A stretch of 64,000 nt of DNA from an uncultured Fusobacterium sp. (GCA_900542625.1 UQOH01000001.1:1-64000); one strand, 5' to 3'. Numbered from the stretch's first letter, positions 1 through 9,724 are shown. A program made the numbers and translations. The notes: a model not told the origin generated them from the letters alone.

Positions 1-45
1 TTCTTTGGCAATTTCCACTATATATTCCAACTGTTTTAAATCCAT
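1..45 (-). CDS. LysR-family regulator, N-terminus only (runs off the window)
   Basis: Reading leftward from an ATG at 45-43 the first 15 codons give MDLKQLEYIVEIAKE, the typical opening of a LysR-type winged helix-turn-helix domain. A strong ribosome binding site (GGAGGGTGA) lies just upstream at 49-59. Only the first recognition of the family is possible; the rest of the gene lies outside the window. It is divergent from the hexarate importer at 298, so it may regulate that operon, but nothing in the visible part proves it. Confidence 0.7.
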   Translation of the reverse strand, partial: MDLKQLEYIVEIAKE

Positions 46-136
46 ATGATTCACCCTCCAATAAAGCAAAAAAGTTAATATTATTACCTTAAATTATAAA
101 GTATAAAAACAGTAAAAAGCAATATTTTTTTGAGAA

Positions 137-203
137 CTATAAGAAAAACTAAGACAAATCTTAAAAAAAAGAATTTTACTTACTAGAACTTATGGGCTAA
201 AAT
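137..203 (+). promoter_or_regulatory. Promoter of the tctC operon with conserved upstream element
   Basis: A sigma70-type promoter is visible: TTTACT at 175-180, a 17-base spacer, and TAAAAT at 198-203. The 38 bases upstream, starting CTATAAGAAAAA, are shared with the gudD promoter at 5924-5990. Hand alignment of the two 67-base segments gives 54 identical positions with no gaps. The element probably binds a common activator such as CdaR or the adjacent LysR protein; that is inference. Confidence 0.6.
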
Positions 204-297
204 AAAATTGAAATTAAAATAAATGTTTTTTTAACAGTGGTTGTGTGTGAAAAGAGAAAGAAAAACAAAAAAAGTGACAAAATTAGGAGGTTGTATT

Positions 298-1335
298 ATG
301 AAAAAGGTTTTAAAGGCAGTAGTTTTAATGCTTAGTATTGTTTTTATGACAGTATTAACAGGATGTGGAAAAGAAAAAGAAACAGCAACAACTTTTAAAG
401 GAAAAAATGTCAGAGTTGTAATTGGTTCAACATCAACATCTGGTGACTCATACTTAATAGCAGATACAGTTTCAAGACATTTAGGTAAAGCTTTAGGTGC
501 TAACCTTAAAGTTGACGCAGTCGGGGCAGCAGAAGCTCTTGCAGCAATGCAGGATTCTAAGCCAGATGGAAATACAGTAATGATATTCCACGATATGACT
601 TATTTAGGTGTATCTTTTAAATCTTATGATGAAATGTATAAATTAGAAAATATGACAGTTGGTCCTCGTGTGGCTCAAAACCCTGGAGCAGCTTGGGCAG
701 CAGGAATTAATGCACCATACAATGATGTAACAGAAATTCCTAAATATTTACAAGAAAATCCTGAAGCTGTATGCCGTATGGCTTGTGAAGCTGGAGGAGT
801 ATCTCACATTGGATTTATTGCTTTCTATGACTGGGTTGTTAAAAACTACGGACAAGAAGTTGCAAGCCGTATAGTAGTTGTAGTTGGTGGTTCAACAGCT
901 GACAAATGTCAACTATTATGGGATGGAAACTGTGACGTAATATTTGCTGACTATACTTCATTAAAAGATTACACAGAAACTGATGATCCAAAAATCGGTA
1001 TGAAATTCGTAGGACTTTTAGATAATATTGAAGGTGTAGATGTAAAATCTTATGCTGACTTAGGAATTACAGTAAACGACGGAGAGTTCAGATTCTCTAA
1101 AGACTTCTTAATGTATATGCCAAAAGATTTCCCTGCAGAGTTAGTAGCAGAACTTGATGCAGCAATGGCAGCAGTATCAGCTGATGAGCAGTTTAACGCT
1201 GACTTAGGAAGAATGAACTATCGTTCTGCATATTTAAATTCAGCAGATGCTAAAGAATTTATCTACAACAAAAGAAACAATACTCAAGTGTTAATCGATA
1301 ATTCACCATCATTAGATGATTTAGTACAAAAATAA
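298..1335 (+). CDS. tctC: Tripartite tricarboxylate transporter substrate-binding lipoprotein (TctC/Bug family)
   Basis: This 345-residue protein is the extracytoplasmic solute receptor of a tripartite tricarboxylate (TTT) importer. It opens with a lipoprotein signal peptide and lipobox LTGC (Cys 23). The mature part has the TctC layout, with an early ligand-loop region (GSTSTSGDS, about residue 40) and a second-lobe EAGGVSH motif. The start at 298 follows AGGAGG; an in-frame TTG at 241 would add a charged stretch before the signal peptide and is not credible. tctB and tctA follow after a hairpin. Being in one block with garD and near gudD, the ligand is probably galactarate or glucarate (inference). 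Confidence 0.88.
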   Translation: MKKVLKAVVLMLSIVFMTVLTGCGKEKETATTFKGKNVRVVIGSTSTSGDSYLIADTVSRHLGKALGANLKVDAVGAAEALAAMQDSKPDGNTVMIFHDMTYLGVSFKSYDEMYKLENMTVGPRVAQNPGAAWAAGINAPYNDVTEIPKYLQENPEAVCRMACEAGGVSHIGFIAFYDWVVKNYGQEVASRIVVVVGGSTADKCQLLWDGNCDVIFADYTSLKDYTETDDPKIGMKFVGLLDNIEGVDVKSYADLGITVNDGEFRFSKDFLMYMPKDFPAELVAELDAAMAAVSADEQFNADLGRMNYRSAYLNSADAKEFIYNKRNNTQVLIDNSPSLDDLVQK

Positions 1336-1356
1336 AAATAGTAAACAGTTAAAATG

Positions 1357-1390
1357 ATGGGGAGAAATTTCAAAATGAATTTCTCCCCAT
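1357..1390 (+). terminator. Strong hairpin between tctC and tctB
   Basis: A perfect 13-base-pair stem (ATGGGGAGAAATT with AATTTCTCCCCAT) closes an 8-base loop. It is followed by TTATAAAAAA rather than a clean U run. It probably acts as a partial terminator or as a 3' stabiliser, so that the binding protein is made in excess over the membrane subunits. Confidence 0.65.
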
Positions 1391-1423
1391 TTATAAAAAA
1401 GTATTGGGGTAAAGGAGAAAAAA

Positions 1424-1879
1424 ATGATTAGAATAAATTATGTACCTTCTAAATCACACTGGATTATGCCTCCTATAGTAATGGGGATTTTAGTAATTTT
1501 AGCTGTGCTTTTAATTATTCAAAGATATTTTGAAACTAAAAAAGCCGGAAAACCTTTTATTAACTTATCAGGTTACAGATTCTTTAAAGAAAACTGGGAT
1601 AAATTAAGATTAATCGGAGGTCTGGCATTATTTGTAATATACATAGAAGCAATGGAGTTTATAGGATTTTTAGCTGCAAGTATTATATGTATCTTCCTTT
1701 TCAATGTATTGTTTACTGGTGTAGGAGAGTTGAAAGGAGTTGTCCAGGGAATAAAAGAAAAAACTTTTTATAAAAATCCTGGTTTTAAATCAGTTGCTAA
1801 CTCTGCAATAATTTCAACTTTGTTTGCTACTGGAGTATGGTTCGTATTTGGACAGGTATTTCAGATTACACTGCCATAG
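1424..1879 (+). CDS. tctB: TctB-like small membrane subunit of the TTT importer
   Basis: A 151-residue protein with about four hydrophobic segments (near residues 15-33, 62-80, 84-98 and 128-145), as expected for the small, poorly conserved membrane subunit of tripartite tricarboxylate transporters. The identification rests mainly on size, membrane topology and its position between tctC and tctA. The start follows AAAGGAG. tctA begins 12 bases after its stop, so the two are translated from one message. Confidence 0.82.
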   Translation: MIRINYVPSKSHWIMPPIVMGILVILAVLLIIQRYFETKKAGKPFINLSGYRFFKENWDKLRLIGGLALFVIYIEAMEFIGFLAASIICIFLFNVLFTGVGELKGVVQGIKEKTFYKNPGFKSVANSAIISTLFATGVWFVFGQVFQITLP

Positions 1880-1891
1880 GAGGATAGAATT

Positions 1892-3358
1892 ATGATAGAA
1901 TTTGGAATTTTACAATTTATTGTAGCCACAGTGGGAGTTTTCGTTGGAATAATATTTGGTGCTATTCCGGGAATGACTGCAACAATGGCTATTGCGATAT
2001 TTTTACCATTAACTTATGCTTATGATTTAAATACATCATTATATTTATTATTAGGACTTTATGTTGGAGGAATCAGCGGAGGACTTATCCCTGCAATTCT
2101 TATAAATATTCCAGGAACACCTTCTTCTATAACAACAGGATTTGACGGACACCCAATGGCTAAAAGAGGAGAGGGAGAAAGAGCTTTAAAAATAGGAATT
2201 ACAGCTTCTCTTCTTGGAGGAATGATAAGTTTAGTTGCTCTTTGGCTGTTTACACCGCCTTTAGCAAAACTTGCAATCAGATTCTCTGCTATTGAGAAAT
2301 TCCTTATTATCTTATTTGCAATGACTGTAATAGCAGCTCTTTCTAAAGGAAGCATGATTAAAGGTATTTTTGCAGGATTCTTAGGAACTCTTGTAGCTTT
2401 AATCGGACAGTTCCCAGACAACAATACAATGAGAATGGTTCCTGATTTCTTAAGAGTAGATTTAAGAAGCGGATTCCAGCTGCTTCCAGTTCTTATAGGA
2501 TTATTTGCTTTAAGCCAGATATTTGAAGAAGCAGAGGACGGCATGAAGGCAAATGCCATAGCTGCAGATATGTCGGAGAATACAAGAAAGTTTTCATTTA
2601 AAGATTTTAAAGGACAAGTTGTCAACGTACTTCGTTCAGCAGGAATTGGAACATTTATGGGAATTCTTCCGGGAGTTGGAGGAAGTGCAGCATCACTTCT
2701 TTCTTATTCACAAGCTAAAAACTTTTCTAAAAATTCAAGTGAATTTGGAAAAGGAGCTGTTGAAGGATTGGTTGCCAGTGAGTCTGCTAACAACGGTCTT
2801 ACAGGAGGAGCTTTAATTCCTTTATTATCTCTTGGTATTCCTGGAGACAGTACAACAGCTGTTTTAGTAGGGGCATTTATGCTTCAGGGAATTCAGGTAG
2901 GACCTTTATTTATATCTAAAAACCCAGATATATGGCATACAATTCTATTTGCATTATTAATCTGTAACATTCTTATGTTCATAGTAATGTTTTATCCAAT
3001 CAAATATATTGCAAAAGTAATTCAGTTTCCAAAAACAAGAATATATCCTGTAATTATTCTTATGTGTGTAGTTGGAGCTTATGCAACTCGTAACGGAAAT
3101 ATGTTTGATGTATGGACTTTATTATTCTTTGGTGTTGTTGGATATATTTTTGGAAAACTAAAAATATCTACAGCTTCATTCCTTATCGGATTTATTTTAG
3201 GTCGTGACCTTGAGAAATATTTTGTTGACTCAATAAAAGGTTCTGGCGGAGACTTAATGTGTTTCTTCCAAAGACCTCTTGGATGGGGAATATGGGTACT
3301 TATTTTATTATCAATAGCATATGCTGTTTATGATAACTATAAATTTAAAAATAACTAA
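1892..3358 (+). CDS. tctA: TctA large membrane subunit of the TTT importer
   Basis: This 488-residue polytopic protein is the large permease subunit of the TTT importer. Diagnostic family segments are visible: GAIPGMTATMAIAIFLPLTY near the N-terminus, IPGTPSSITTGFDGHPMAK near residue 75, and a second copy of the glycine/proline signature, GILPGVGGSAASLLSYSQAK, near residue 260, followed by a LGIPGDSTTAVLVGAFMLQG segment. About 12 membrane helices are predicted by eye. Length is normal for the family (about 500). Uptake is expected to be driven by an ion gradient. Confidence 0.92.
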   Translation: MIEFGILQFIVATVGVFVGIIFGAIPGMTATMAIAIFLPLTYAYDLNTSLYLLLGLYVGGISGGLIPAILINIPGTPSSITTGFDGHPMAKRGEGERALKIGITASLLGGMISLVALWLFTPPLAKLAIRFSAIEKFLIILFAMTVIAALSKGSMIKGIFAGFLGTLVALIGQFPDNNTMRMVPDFLRVDLRSGFQLLPVLIGLFALSQIFEEAEDGMKANAIAADMSENTRKFSFKDFKGQVVNVLRSAGIGTFMGILPGVGGSAASLLSYSQAKNFSKNSSEFGKGAVEGLVASESANNGLTGGALIPLLSLGIPGDSTTAVLVGAFMLQGIQVGPLFISKNPDIWHTILFALLICNILMFIVMFYPIKYIAKVIQFPKTRIYPVIILMCVVGAYATRNGNMFDVWTLLFFGVVGYIFGKLKISTASFLIGFILGRDLEKYFVDSIKGSGGDLMCFFQRPLGWGIWVLILLSIAYAVYDNYKFKNN

Positions 3359-3390
3359 AAAAATTAAGATTATAATAACAAGGTGAGAAA

Positions 3391-4908
3391 ATGGATACTT
3401 TATCATGTATAAAAATAAAAGAAATTGATAACGTAGCTGTTGCTGTAAATGAAATAAAAGCCGGAACAGAAGTGATGGAAGGAATTACAGCTTTAAACGA
3501 CATTCCTCAGGCTCATAAAATAGCTTTATGCGACATAAATAAAAATGAGCCGATTATAAGATATGGTGTTGTTTTAGGATACGCTATCGACGATATTAAA
3601 AAAGGGCAGTGGATAAACGAAAAAATGCTTATTCTTCCTACTCCTCCTTCAGTAGATAATATGGAGTTTGGAGTAAATATTGTGGAAAATCTTCCAGAGC
3701 CTCCTGTAAAAACATGGGAAGGATATAGAAATCCAAATGGAGGATATGCAGGAACAAGAAATATTTTAGGAATAAGCACAACAGTTCAATGTGTAACAGG
3801 TGTATTAAACAGAGCAGTTGAAAGAATTAAAGCAGAACTTCTTCCAAAATATCCAAATGTTGACGGAGTAGTTGCAATAAATCATGCTTATGGATGCGGG
3901 GTTGCTATTAATGCACCGGAAGCAAAAGTTCCTATCAGAATACTTCGTAATTTGTCTAAACATCCAAATTTTGGAGGACAAATGATGGTAGTGGGACTTG
4001 GATGTGAAAAGTTTACAGTGGATATGCTTTGCGACAAAGAGGACATTACACCTGAAAATGTAATAATTCTGCAAGACAAAAAAGGTTTTGCTGATATGAT
4101 AGATTCAATCATGGAAATGGCAGATAAAAAACTTGCTGTTCTTAATGAAAGAAAAAGAGAGACTCTTCCTCTTTCTGATCTGCTTATTGGAATGCAGTGC
4201 GGCGGAAGTGATGCCTTTTCCGGAGTAACAGCAAACCCTTCAGCAGGATATGCAGCAGATATGCTTGTTAAAGGCGGAGCAACAGTAATGTTTTCTGAAG
4301 TAACAGAGGTAAGAGACGGTGTTCATCTTATCGGTGAACGTTGTACTAACTCTGAAGTCGGACAAAGACTGGCAGAAGAGATGAGATGGTATGATAAATA
4401 CTTGGAAGAGGGAGAAGTTGACAGAAGTGCAAATCCAACTCCCGGAAACAAAAAAGGAGGACTTGCAAATATAGTTGAAAAGGCTATGGGCTCAATAGCA
4501 AAATCAGGAACATCTCCAATAGTTGAAGTATTATCTCCAGGGGAAAAACCAACAAAACATGGACTTATTTATGCAGCAACTCCTGCAAGTGACATTGTAT
4601 GCGGACCATGTCAATTAGCTTCAGGAATAGGACTTCAAGTATTTATGACAGGACGTGGAACTCCATATGGACTTGCAGCAGCACCTGTAATAAAAGTATG
4701 TTCAAGAAATGACATGAAAAATCAATGGTTTGATCTGATAGATATTAATGCAGGACCAATTGCAACAGGAGAGGCAACAATAGAAGATATTGGAACTCTT
4801 TTATTTAATGAAATTATAGATGTTGCAAGCGGAAGAAAACAAAGTTTTGCAGAGAAATACAAACTTCACAATGACTTCTGCATTTTTAACCCAGCACCTA
4901 TAACATAA
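3391..4908 (+). CDS. garD: Galactarate dehydratase
   Basis: GarD dehydrates D-galactarate (and related meso-galactarate) to 5-dehydro-4-deoxy-D-glucarate. The 505-residue protein has the two-part UxaA/GarD architecture: an N-terminal SAF-like domain (about 1-90) and the large dehydratase domain. It resembles E. coli GarD closely from memory in segments such as [53 protein letters not shown] and the C-terminal NPAPIT, which separates it from altronate dehydratase. It lies 32 bases after tctA in the same transcription unit, so uptake and first catabolic step are coupled. Confidence 0.93.
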   Translation: MDTLSCIKIKEIDNVAVAVNEIKAGTEVMEGITALNDIPQAHKIALCDINKNEPIIRYGVVLGYAIDDIKKGQWINEKMLILPTPPSVDNMEFGVNIVENLPEPPVKTWEGYRNPNGGYAGTRNILGISTTVQCVTGVLNRAVERIKAELLPKYPNVDGVVAINHAYGCGVAINAPEAKVPIRILRNLSKHPNFGGQMMVVGLGCEKFTVDMLCDKEDITPENVIILQDKKGFADMIDSIMEMADKKLAVLNERKRETLPLSDLLIGMQCGGSDAFSGVTANPSAGYAADMLVKGGATVMFSEVTEVRDGVHLIGERCTNSEVGQRLAEEMRWYDKYLEEGEVDRSANPTPGNKKGGLANIVEKAMGSIAKSGTSPIVEVLSPGEKPTKHGLIYAATPASDIVCGPCQLASGIGLQVFMTGRGTPYGLAAAPVIKVCSRNDMKNQWFDLIDINAGPIATGEATIEDIGTLLFNEIIDVASGRKQSFAEKYKLHNDFCIFNPAPIT

Positions 4909-4926
4909 TAAAAAGAGGCAGATGAT

Positions 4927-5838
4927 ATGGATATAACAAGAGTTTTATCGCTTCAGGGGATTTTATTTATACTGATAGTCATAGGTATAATTGTGAGAAA
5001 AAAGGGAATATTTACAGACGAGGGGAGAGCTGTACTTACAGACCTTTTAATCTATGTATTTTTACCAGCAATGATAATAAATTCTTTTAGGGTGAAATTT
5101 AATTATGAAATTTTGGTAAAATTTATTGTGATTCTTATATTTGCTTTTGCAGCACAATTTATAAGTATGATTTTAGCAAAAGTATTATATAAAAATCAGC
5201 CTGAAGGAAGAAGAAAAGTTCTGCAGTATGCAACTATCTGTTCTAATGCCGGTTTTATGGGAATGGCAGTAGTAGAGGGAGTTTTTGGAACAGAGGGACT
5301 TATGTATGGTTCAGTCTGCCTTATTCCTCAAAGAATAGTTATGTGGTCAGCAGGAATTTCATGTTTTACTGTATCAGACAATAAAAAAGATATTTTTAAA
5401 AGAGTGGCACTTCATCCATGTATAATAGCAGTATATATTGGACTTGTGCTGATGTTTTTCCAGCTTCCTCTCCCTGATTTTCTGGATAAGACTTTAAAAA
5501 GTGTAGGGAATTGTACAACAAGTATTTCGATGATTTTGATTGGAAGTATTTTAGGAGAAATAAAAGATATAAAATCTATAGTTTCTAAAACAGTTCTTTA
5601 TTATTCAGCTGTAAGATTAATATTAATTCCTTTGATAGTATTAATTTTATGTAAAATCTGCGGAGTAAATTCTTTAAGTACAGGAGTAGAAGTTCTTATA
5701 AGCGGAATGCCTGCAGGAAGTACAACAGCTATACTGGCAGCAAAATATAATGGAGATTATATTTTTGCAGGAAAATGTATAGTATGCAGCACAATTTTAT
5801 CAATAGCTACCATCTTATTATGGTGTGTGCTTCTTTAA
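4927..5838 (+). CDS. AEC-family permease in the hexarate operon
   Basis: A 303-residue membrane protein with about ten hydrophobic segments and the auxin efflux carrier (AEC) family pattern, including the crossover NAGFMGMAVVEGVFG and a late ISGMPAGSTTAILAAKYNGD motif. AEC members transport organic acids such as malate as well as auxin-like acids. Its place 18 bases after garD suggests a diacid or a catabolic end product as substrate, possibly export of an overflow acid. A paralogue with the same landmarks lies at 28149. Substrate and direction are unproven. Confidence 0.8.
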   Translation: MDITRVLSLQGILFILIVIGIIVRKKGIFTDEGRAVLTDLLIYVFLPAMIINSFRVKFNYEILVKFIVILIFAFAAQFISMILAKVLYKNQPEGRRKVLQYATICSNAGFMGMAVVEGVFGTEGLMYGSVCLIPQRIVMWSAGISCFTVSDNKKDIFKRVALHPCIIAVYIGLVLMFFQLPLPDFLDKTLKSVGNCTTSISMILIGSILGEIKDIKSIVSKTVLYYSAVRLILIPLIVLILCKICGVNSLSTGVEVLISGMPAGSTTAILAAKYNGDYIFAGKCIVCSTILSIATILLWCVLL

Positions 5839-5870
5839 AATAAAAAATATTGTGTTTAAAAATAAAATAG

Positions 5871-5905
5871 GAGGCTGCTGTATTTAATTTGCAGCAGCCT
5901 CTTTT
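5871..5905 (+). terminator. Terminator of the tctC-garD-AEC operon
   Basis: Perfect 10-base-pair stem GAGGCTGCTG / CAGCAGCCTC (5871-5880 with 5892-5901), 11-base loop, then TTTTCT. It ends the first transcription unit of the island. Confidence 0.85.
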
Positions 5906-5923
5906 CTATAAGTTGAACACGCT

Positions 5924-5990
5924 CTATAAGAAAAATTAAGAGAAGTATTAAAAAGAAGAAGTTTACTTAATAGATAATATGGAGTAGAAT
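5924..5990 (+). promoter_or_regulatory. Promoter of gudD with the same upstream element as tctC
   Basis: TTTACT at 5962-5967, 17-base spacer, TAGAAT at 5985-5990. The 38-base upstream segment beginning CTATAAGAAAAA sits at exactly the same distance from the -35 box as in the tctC promoter (137-203). Shared sequence and spacing indicate common control of importer and both dehydratases. Confidence 0.6.
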
Positions 5991-6091
5991 TAGTTTATAA
6001 GATAAATGTACTTATAAGTATTATAAATGTATTATAATGAAAAGGAAAAAATGAAAATCGTATAAAAATAATTTTGAAAAAGGAGAGAGTT

Positions 6092-7417
6092 ATGACACCT
6101 AGAATAGTTGAAATGAATGTAATTCCAGTAGCAGGATATGACAGTATGCTTTTAAACCTAAGCGGAGCACATGGACCTTATTTTACAAGAAACATTGTTA
6201 TTTTAAAAGCTGATAATGGAGAAATCGGAGTAGGGGAAGTTCCAGGAGGAGAAAAAATAAGAAAAACTCTTGAAGATGCTAAGCCATTAGTAGTTGGAAA
6301 AAGCATAGGAGAATATAAAAATATTGTAAAAAGCATTCACGATACTTTTATAGACAGAGATTCTTCAGGAAGAGGAACTCAGACATTTGATTTAAGAACA
6401 ACAGTTCATGTAATGACAGCAGTTGAAGCTCCATTATTAGACCTTATGGGAAAATATTTAAATGTACCAGTTGCAGCTTTACTTGGAGAAGGACAACAAA
6501 GAGAAAAAGTAAAAGTTTTAGGATATCTATTCTACATTGCTGACAGAAATAAAACAGATTTTCCATACTTATCAGGAGATGACAACTCTGATGAATGGGG
6601 AAGAATAAGAAGAGACGAAGCAATGACTCCTGAAAAAGTTGTAGCTCTTGCAAAAGCAGCTCATGCAAGATACGGATTTGAAGATTTCAAATTAAAAGGC
6701 GGAGTACTTGAAGGAAAAGAAGAGATAAAAGCAATAAAAGCTCTTCATGAAGCATTCCCAGAAGCAAGAATAACTCTTGACCCTAACGGAGCATGGTCAT
6801 TAAAAGAAGCAGTATCTTTATGTAAAGATATGCACGGAATTCTTGCTTATGCAGAAGATCCTTGCGGAGCTGAAGAGGGATTCTCTGGAAGAGAAGTTAT
6901 GGCAGAATTCAGAAAAGCAACAGGACTTCCAACAGCTACAAATATGATAGCTACTGACTGGAGACAAATGCAGCATTCAGTTGCTTTAAACAGTGTTTCT
7001 ATTCCTCTTGCAGACCCACATTTCTGGACAATGGAAGGTTCAGTAAGAGTCGGACAGATGTGTAAAGAATTTGGTTTAACTTGGGGATCTCACTCAAACA
7101 ATCACTTTGATATATCTTTAGCAATGTTCAGTCATGTAGCAGCAGCAGTTCCAGGAAACATAACAGCAATAGACACTCACTGGATCTGGCAGGACGGACA
7201 GGATTTAACTAAAAATGCACATAAAATTGTAAATGGTGAAATCACAGTTCCAAAAGATGTTCCAGGATTAGGAATAGAAATAGATATGGATAAAATAATG
7301 GCAGCACACAAATTATATGTAGAGAAAAATCTAGGTGCAAGAGATGACGCTGCGGCAATGCAATATTTGATTAAAGATTGGAAATTTGATAATAAAAAAC
7401 CTTGCTTAGTAAGATAG
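6092..7417 (+). CDS. gudD: Glucarate dehydratase
   Basis: GudD, an enolase-superfamily enzyme, dehydrates D-glucarate (and L-idarate) to 5-dehydro-4-deoxy-D-glucarate. The 441-residue protein keeps all known active-site residues, each shifted by five from E. coli numbering: the Lys-x-Lys base pair K200/K202, metal ligands D230, E255 and N284, and the catalytic H334 in GSHSNNHFD. The start at 6092 follows AAAGGAGAG; the in-frame TTG at 6074 overlaps this site and is rejected. It has its own promoter and a terminator after it. Its product is the same as that of GarD, so both hexarates meet here. Confidence 0.97.
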   Translation: MTPRIVEMNVIPVAGYDSMLLNLSGAHGPYFTRNIVILKADNGEIGVGEVPGGEKIRKTLEDAKPLVVGKSIGEYKNIVKSIHDTFIDRDSSGRGTQTFDLRTTVHVMTAVEAPLLDLMGKYLNVPVAALLGEGQQREKVKVLGYLFYIADRNKTDFPYLSGDDNSDEWGRIRRDEAMTPEKVVALAKAAHARYGFEDFKLKGGVLEGKEEIKAIKALHEAFPEARITLDPNGAWSLKEAVSLCKDMHGILAYAEDPCGAEEGFSGREVMAEFRKATGLPTATNMIATDWRQMQHSVALNSVSIPLADPHFWTMEGSVRVGQMCKEFGLTWGSHSNNHFDISLAMFSHVAAAVPGNITAIDTHWIWQDGQDLTKNAHKIVNGEITVPKDVPGLGIEIDMDKIMAAHKLYVEKNLGARDDAAAMQYLIKDWKFDNKKPCLVR

Positions 7418-7473
7418 TAAGATAATTAAAATACAATTACATTAATCTATAATACAACCTAAATTTATAGAAA

Positions 7474-7507
7474 AAAAGGGAGGACAGCTTAAAGCTGTTC
7501 TCCTTTT
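7474..7507. terminator. Bidirectional terminator between gudD and cdaR
   Basis: A-rich / U-rich flanked hairpin built on GGACAGCTT / AAGCTGTTC with G-U pairs, running into CCTTTTTT on the plus strand and A-run complement on the minus strand. It serves convergent gudD and cdaR; the cdaR stop codon lies inside it. Confidence 0.8.
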
Positions 7508-8601
7508 TTGTTGTAATAATCAAATTTTTTTAACATAAAAGCAAAATCAAGAAGAGAGAAATCTTTTAAATCTCTAGGATTGTAACCTGTAATTTTTTCT
7601 ATTTTATTCAGCTGATATTGAAGTGTATTTTTATGCATAAACAAAGCAGCAGAAGCCTCTTTTATACTTCCGTTATTCATTTTGTAAGAATGAAAAATTT
7701 CATAAAAATCTTCAATTTCATTTTCAGAAAGATTTCCCAAAATTTTATTTACGAACTCTTCCATTTTGTTTCTGCTTATATTTGGAAGAAGGATTCCTAA
7801 ATCCAATTCAGAATAAAATATCTGTTTTTTTTCAGTGTCAAAATTTAATATATATTTTAAAGCATTTTTTGCCTCTGAATATGAAATGGAAAAATCATCT
7901 AAAGATTCAACAGACCGTCCAATACCAAACCTGAAATCAAATTTCAGAGTTTCCTGAAGATGATTTTGAATGGAAGAGATAAACTCTTTTATATACGGCA
8001 TTTTATTTGAGTTTATAAATAAAATAATCTGGTCAGATGTTATAGTAAAAATATTTTTTTTGTTTCTTGAAAGGAAGTTTTCAAGAATGTTGTATAAATC
8101 ATTGCTGTTTTCAAATCTGTTATCTGTATTTCCAATGATAACAGTATAAGGAAATTTCAGAAGAGTATAAAATTCAATGTTTCTATGATTACCAAAAAGT
8201 ATAGTTTCAATCATGTTTCTGTTTTGTTCTTTTTTCTTAATAAAAAGTTCTTTCAGCCATGCTTCTTTTATAAGAATTTCAGTCATAGATTTAATTATCT
8301 TACCAAATTTTTCAACATCTTCACGTTCTCCTGTAATTCCTATTACTCCGGCAATTTCATTGTTAAGATGAACGGGGATATTAATCCCTTTTTTAGTTCC
8401 TGCATATTCATCATCATTATTGATAACAACATCACTATTTGTGGCAATACATTTTAAAGAAGCCTCATGTATCTGCCCGATTCTTGTTTTGTCTGTACTG
8501 GCAATAATATAGCCGTTAGTATTTATAAAGTTTAAATCCTGATTGATTATATCTTTCATATCCTTAACAATTTTCAGGGCAAGGTCAGTAGGAATATTCA
8601 T
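7489..8601 (-). CDS. cdaR: Carbohydrate diacid regulator (CdaR/SdaR type)
   Basis: A 370-residue transcriptional regulator of the CdaR family, which in E. coli activates garD, gudPD and garPLRK in response to hexarates or glycerate. The N-terminal putative sugar-diacid recognition domain is recognisable (about 1-130: IVKDMKDIINQDLNFINTNG, then GIGITGE-type GVIGITGERE). The C-terminus has the PucR/CdaR helix-turn-helix (NNGSIKEASAALFMHKNTL, about 318-336). It is transcribed away from garR with a 232-base shared control region, and its location inside the island makes it the best candidate controller of these genes. Confidence 0.9.
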   Translation of the reverse strand: MNIPTDLALKIVKDMKDIINQDLNFINTNGYIIASTDKTRIGQIHEASLKCIATNSDVVINNDDEYAGTKKGINIPVHLNNEIAGVIGITGEREDVEKFGKIIKSMTEILIKEAWLKELFIKKKEQNRNMIETILFGNHRNIEFYTLLKFPYTVIIGNTDNRFENSNDLYNILENFLSRNKKNIFTITSDQIILFINSNKMPYIKEFISSIQNHLQETLKFDFRFGIGRSVESLDDFSISYSEAKNALKYILNFDTEKKQIFYSELDLGILLPNISRNKMEEFVNKILGNLSENEIEDFYEIFHSYKMNNGSIKEASAALFMHKNTLQYQLNKIEKITGYNPRDLKDFSLLDFAFMLKKFDYYNKKGEQL

Positions 8602-8672
8602 AAGTTTCCTCCTTATATATATTATATTTTAGATATATATTATCATATACAGAAAAAAATATAAAGAAAAAG

Positions 8673-8757
8673 ATGTTCTGTGTAATAAAAAAAACTTTTA
8701 AAAATAAAAAATAATGTTCCAGAGAACATTGAATGAGAGAGGAAATTATATTAAAAT
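8673..8757 (+). promoter_or_regulatory. garR promoter with overlapping palindrome in the cdaR-garR control region
   Basis: TTGAAT at 8729-8734, 17-base spacer and TAAAAT at 8752-8757 form a promoter for garR. A dyad AATGTTC-CAGA-GAACATT (8713-8730, arms perfect) ends on the -35 box, and a further half-site ATGTTCTG lies at 8673-8680, toward cdaR. This arrangement suggests a regulator, most simply CdaR, binding between the two divergent genes. The assignment to CdaR is inference. Confidence 0.5.
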
Positions 8758-8833
8758 AAGTCATAATAAAAAATAAATATTTTTCACACACAAACACAAC
8801 ATATTTAGAAATTAATAAATTTTGGAGGTAAAA

Positions 8834-9724
8834 ATGAAAGTAGGATTTATCGGATTAGGAATAATGGGAAGACCAATGTGTAAAAACGTATTAAAAGCAG
8901 GATATGAAGTAACTGTTTTTGACTTTAATACAGCAGCAGTAGAAGATTTAGTATCTTGCGGAGCAACAGGAGCAAAATCTGGAAAAGAAGTTGGAGAAAA
9001 TTGTGATGTATTAATAACTATGCTTCCAAACTCACCACACGTTAAAGCAGCTTTATTTAATGAAAACGGAGCAGCTGAAGGATTAAAAGCAGGAACAGTA
9101 GTAATTGATATGAGTTCAATCAATCCTGTTGAAAGCCAAAACATTGCAGCTAAATTAGCAGAAATGAATATTGGATTCTTAGACGCACCAGTATCTGGAG
9201 GAGAACCAAAAGCTATTGACGGAACTATATCTGTAATGGTTGGAGGAGAACAAGAATTATTTGACAAATATTATGATTTAATGAAATCTATGGCAGGTTC
9301 AGTAGTAAGAACAGGAGCTGTAGGAGCAGGAAATACAACAAAACTAGCTAACCAAATGATAGTTGCTGTAAACATTGCAGCTTTAAGTGAAGCATTTGTT
9401 CTTTGTGAAAAAGCAGGAGTTGACCCTCAATTAGTATTTGATGCTATAAAAGGAGGACTTGCTGGAAGTACAGTAATGAACGCAAAAGCTCCAATGATGT
9501 TATCAAGAAACTTTGAACCAGGATTCAGAATTGAATTACACATAAAAGACTTACAAAATGCTTTAGATACTTCTCACGCAATCAATGTTTCTTTACCATT
9601 AACATCTCAAGTTATGGAAATGATGCAGGCTCTTAAAATAGACGGAAGAGAGAAAAAAGACCACTCAGCATTATTAAATTATTATGAAAAAATAAACAAC
9701 ATTACTGTTGGTGGAAAAAACTAA
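8834..9724 (+). CDS. garR: 2-hydroxy-3-oxopropionate (tartronate semialdehyde) reductase
   Basis: GarR reduces tartronate semialdehyde to D-glycerate with NAD(P)H. The 296-residue protein has the 3-hydroxyacid dehydrogenase plan: Rossmann motif GLGIMG (7-12), the substrate-binding DAPVSGG (117-123), and the catalytic lysine K170 in GAGNTTKLANQ, with N173. E. coli GarR is 294 residues. The ATG at 8834 follows GGAGG; the TTG at 8822 overlaps this site and is not used. It is first in a three-gene operon with the aldolase-like gene and garK, matching the last steps of hexarate breakdown. Confidence 0.93.
   Translation: MKVGFIGLGIMGRPMCKNVLKAGYEVTVFDFNTAAVEDLVSCGATGAKSGKEVGENCDVLITMLPNSPHVKAALFNENGAAEGLKAGTVVIDMSSINPVESQNIAAKLAEMNIGFLDAPVSGGEPKAIDGTISVMVGGEQELFDKYYDLMKSMAGSVVRTGAVGAGNTTKLANQMIVAVNIAALSEAFVLCEKAGVDPQLVFDAIKGGLAGSTVMNAKAPMMLSRNFEPGFRIELHIKDLQNALDTSHAINVSLPLTSQVMEMMQALKIDGREKKDHSALLNYYEKINNITVGGKN

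Noticed and set aside
241..297. Upstream TTG start for tctC
   Set aside because: It would put a very basic stretch before the signal peptide; the ATG at 298 has AGGAGG at proper spacing and a normal lipoprotein signal.
2059..2625. A 188-codon open frame on the minus strand inside tctA
   Set aside because: It is antisense to a well-conserved permease gene, has no ribosome binding site and its composition (Ile/Pro/Ser-rich) is typical of the reverse reading of a membrane-protein gene.
8812..9267. Minus-strand open frame opposite garR
   Set aside because: It mirrors a strongly conserved dehydrogenase, with no start site or family resemblance.
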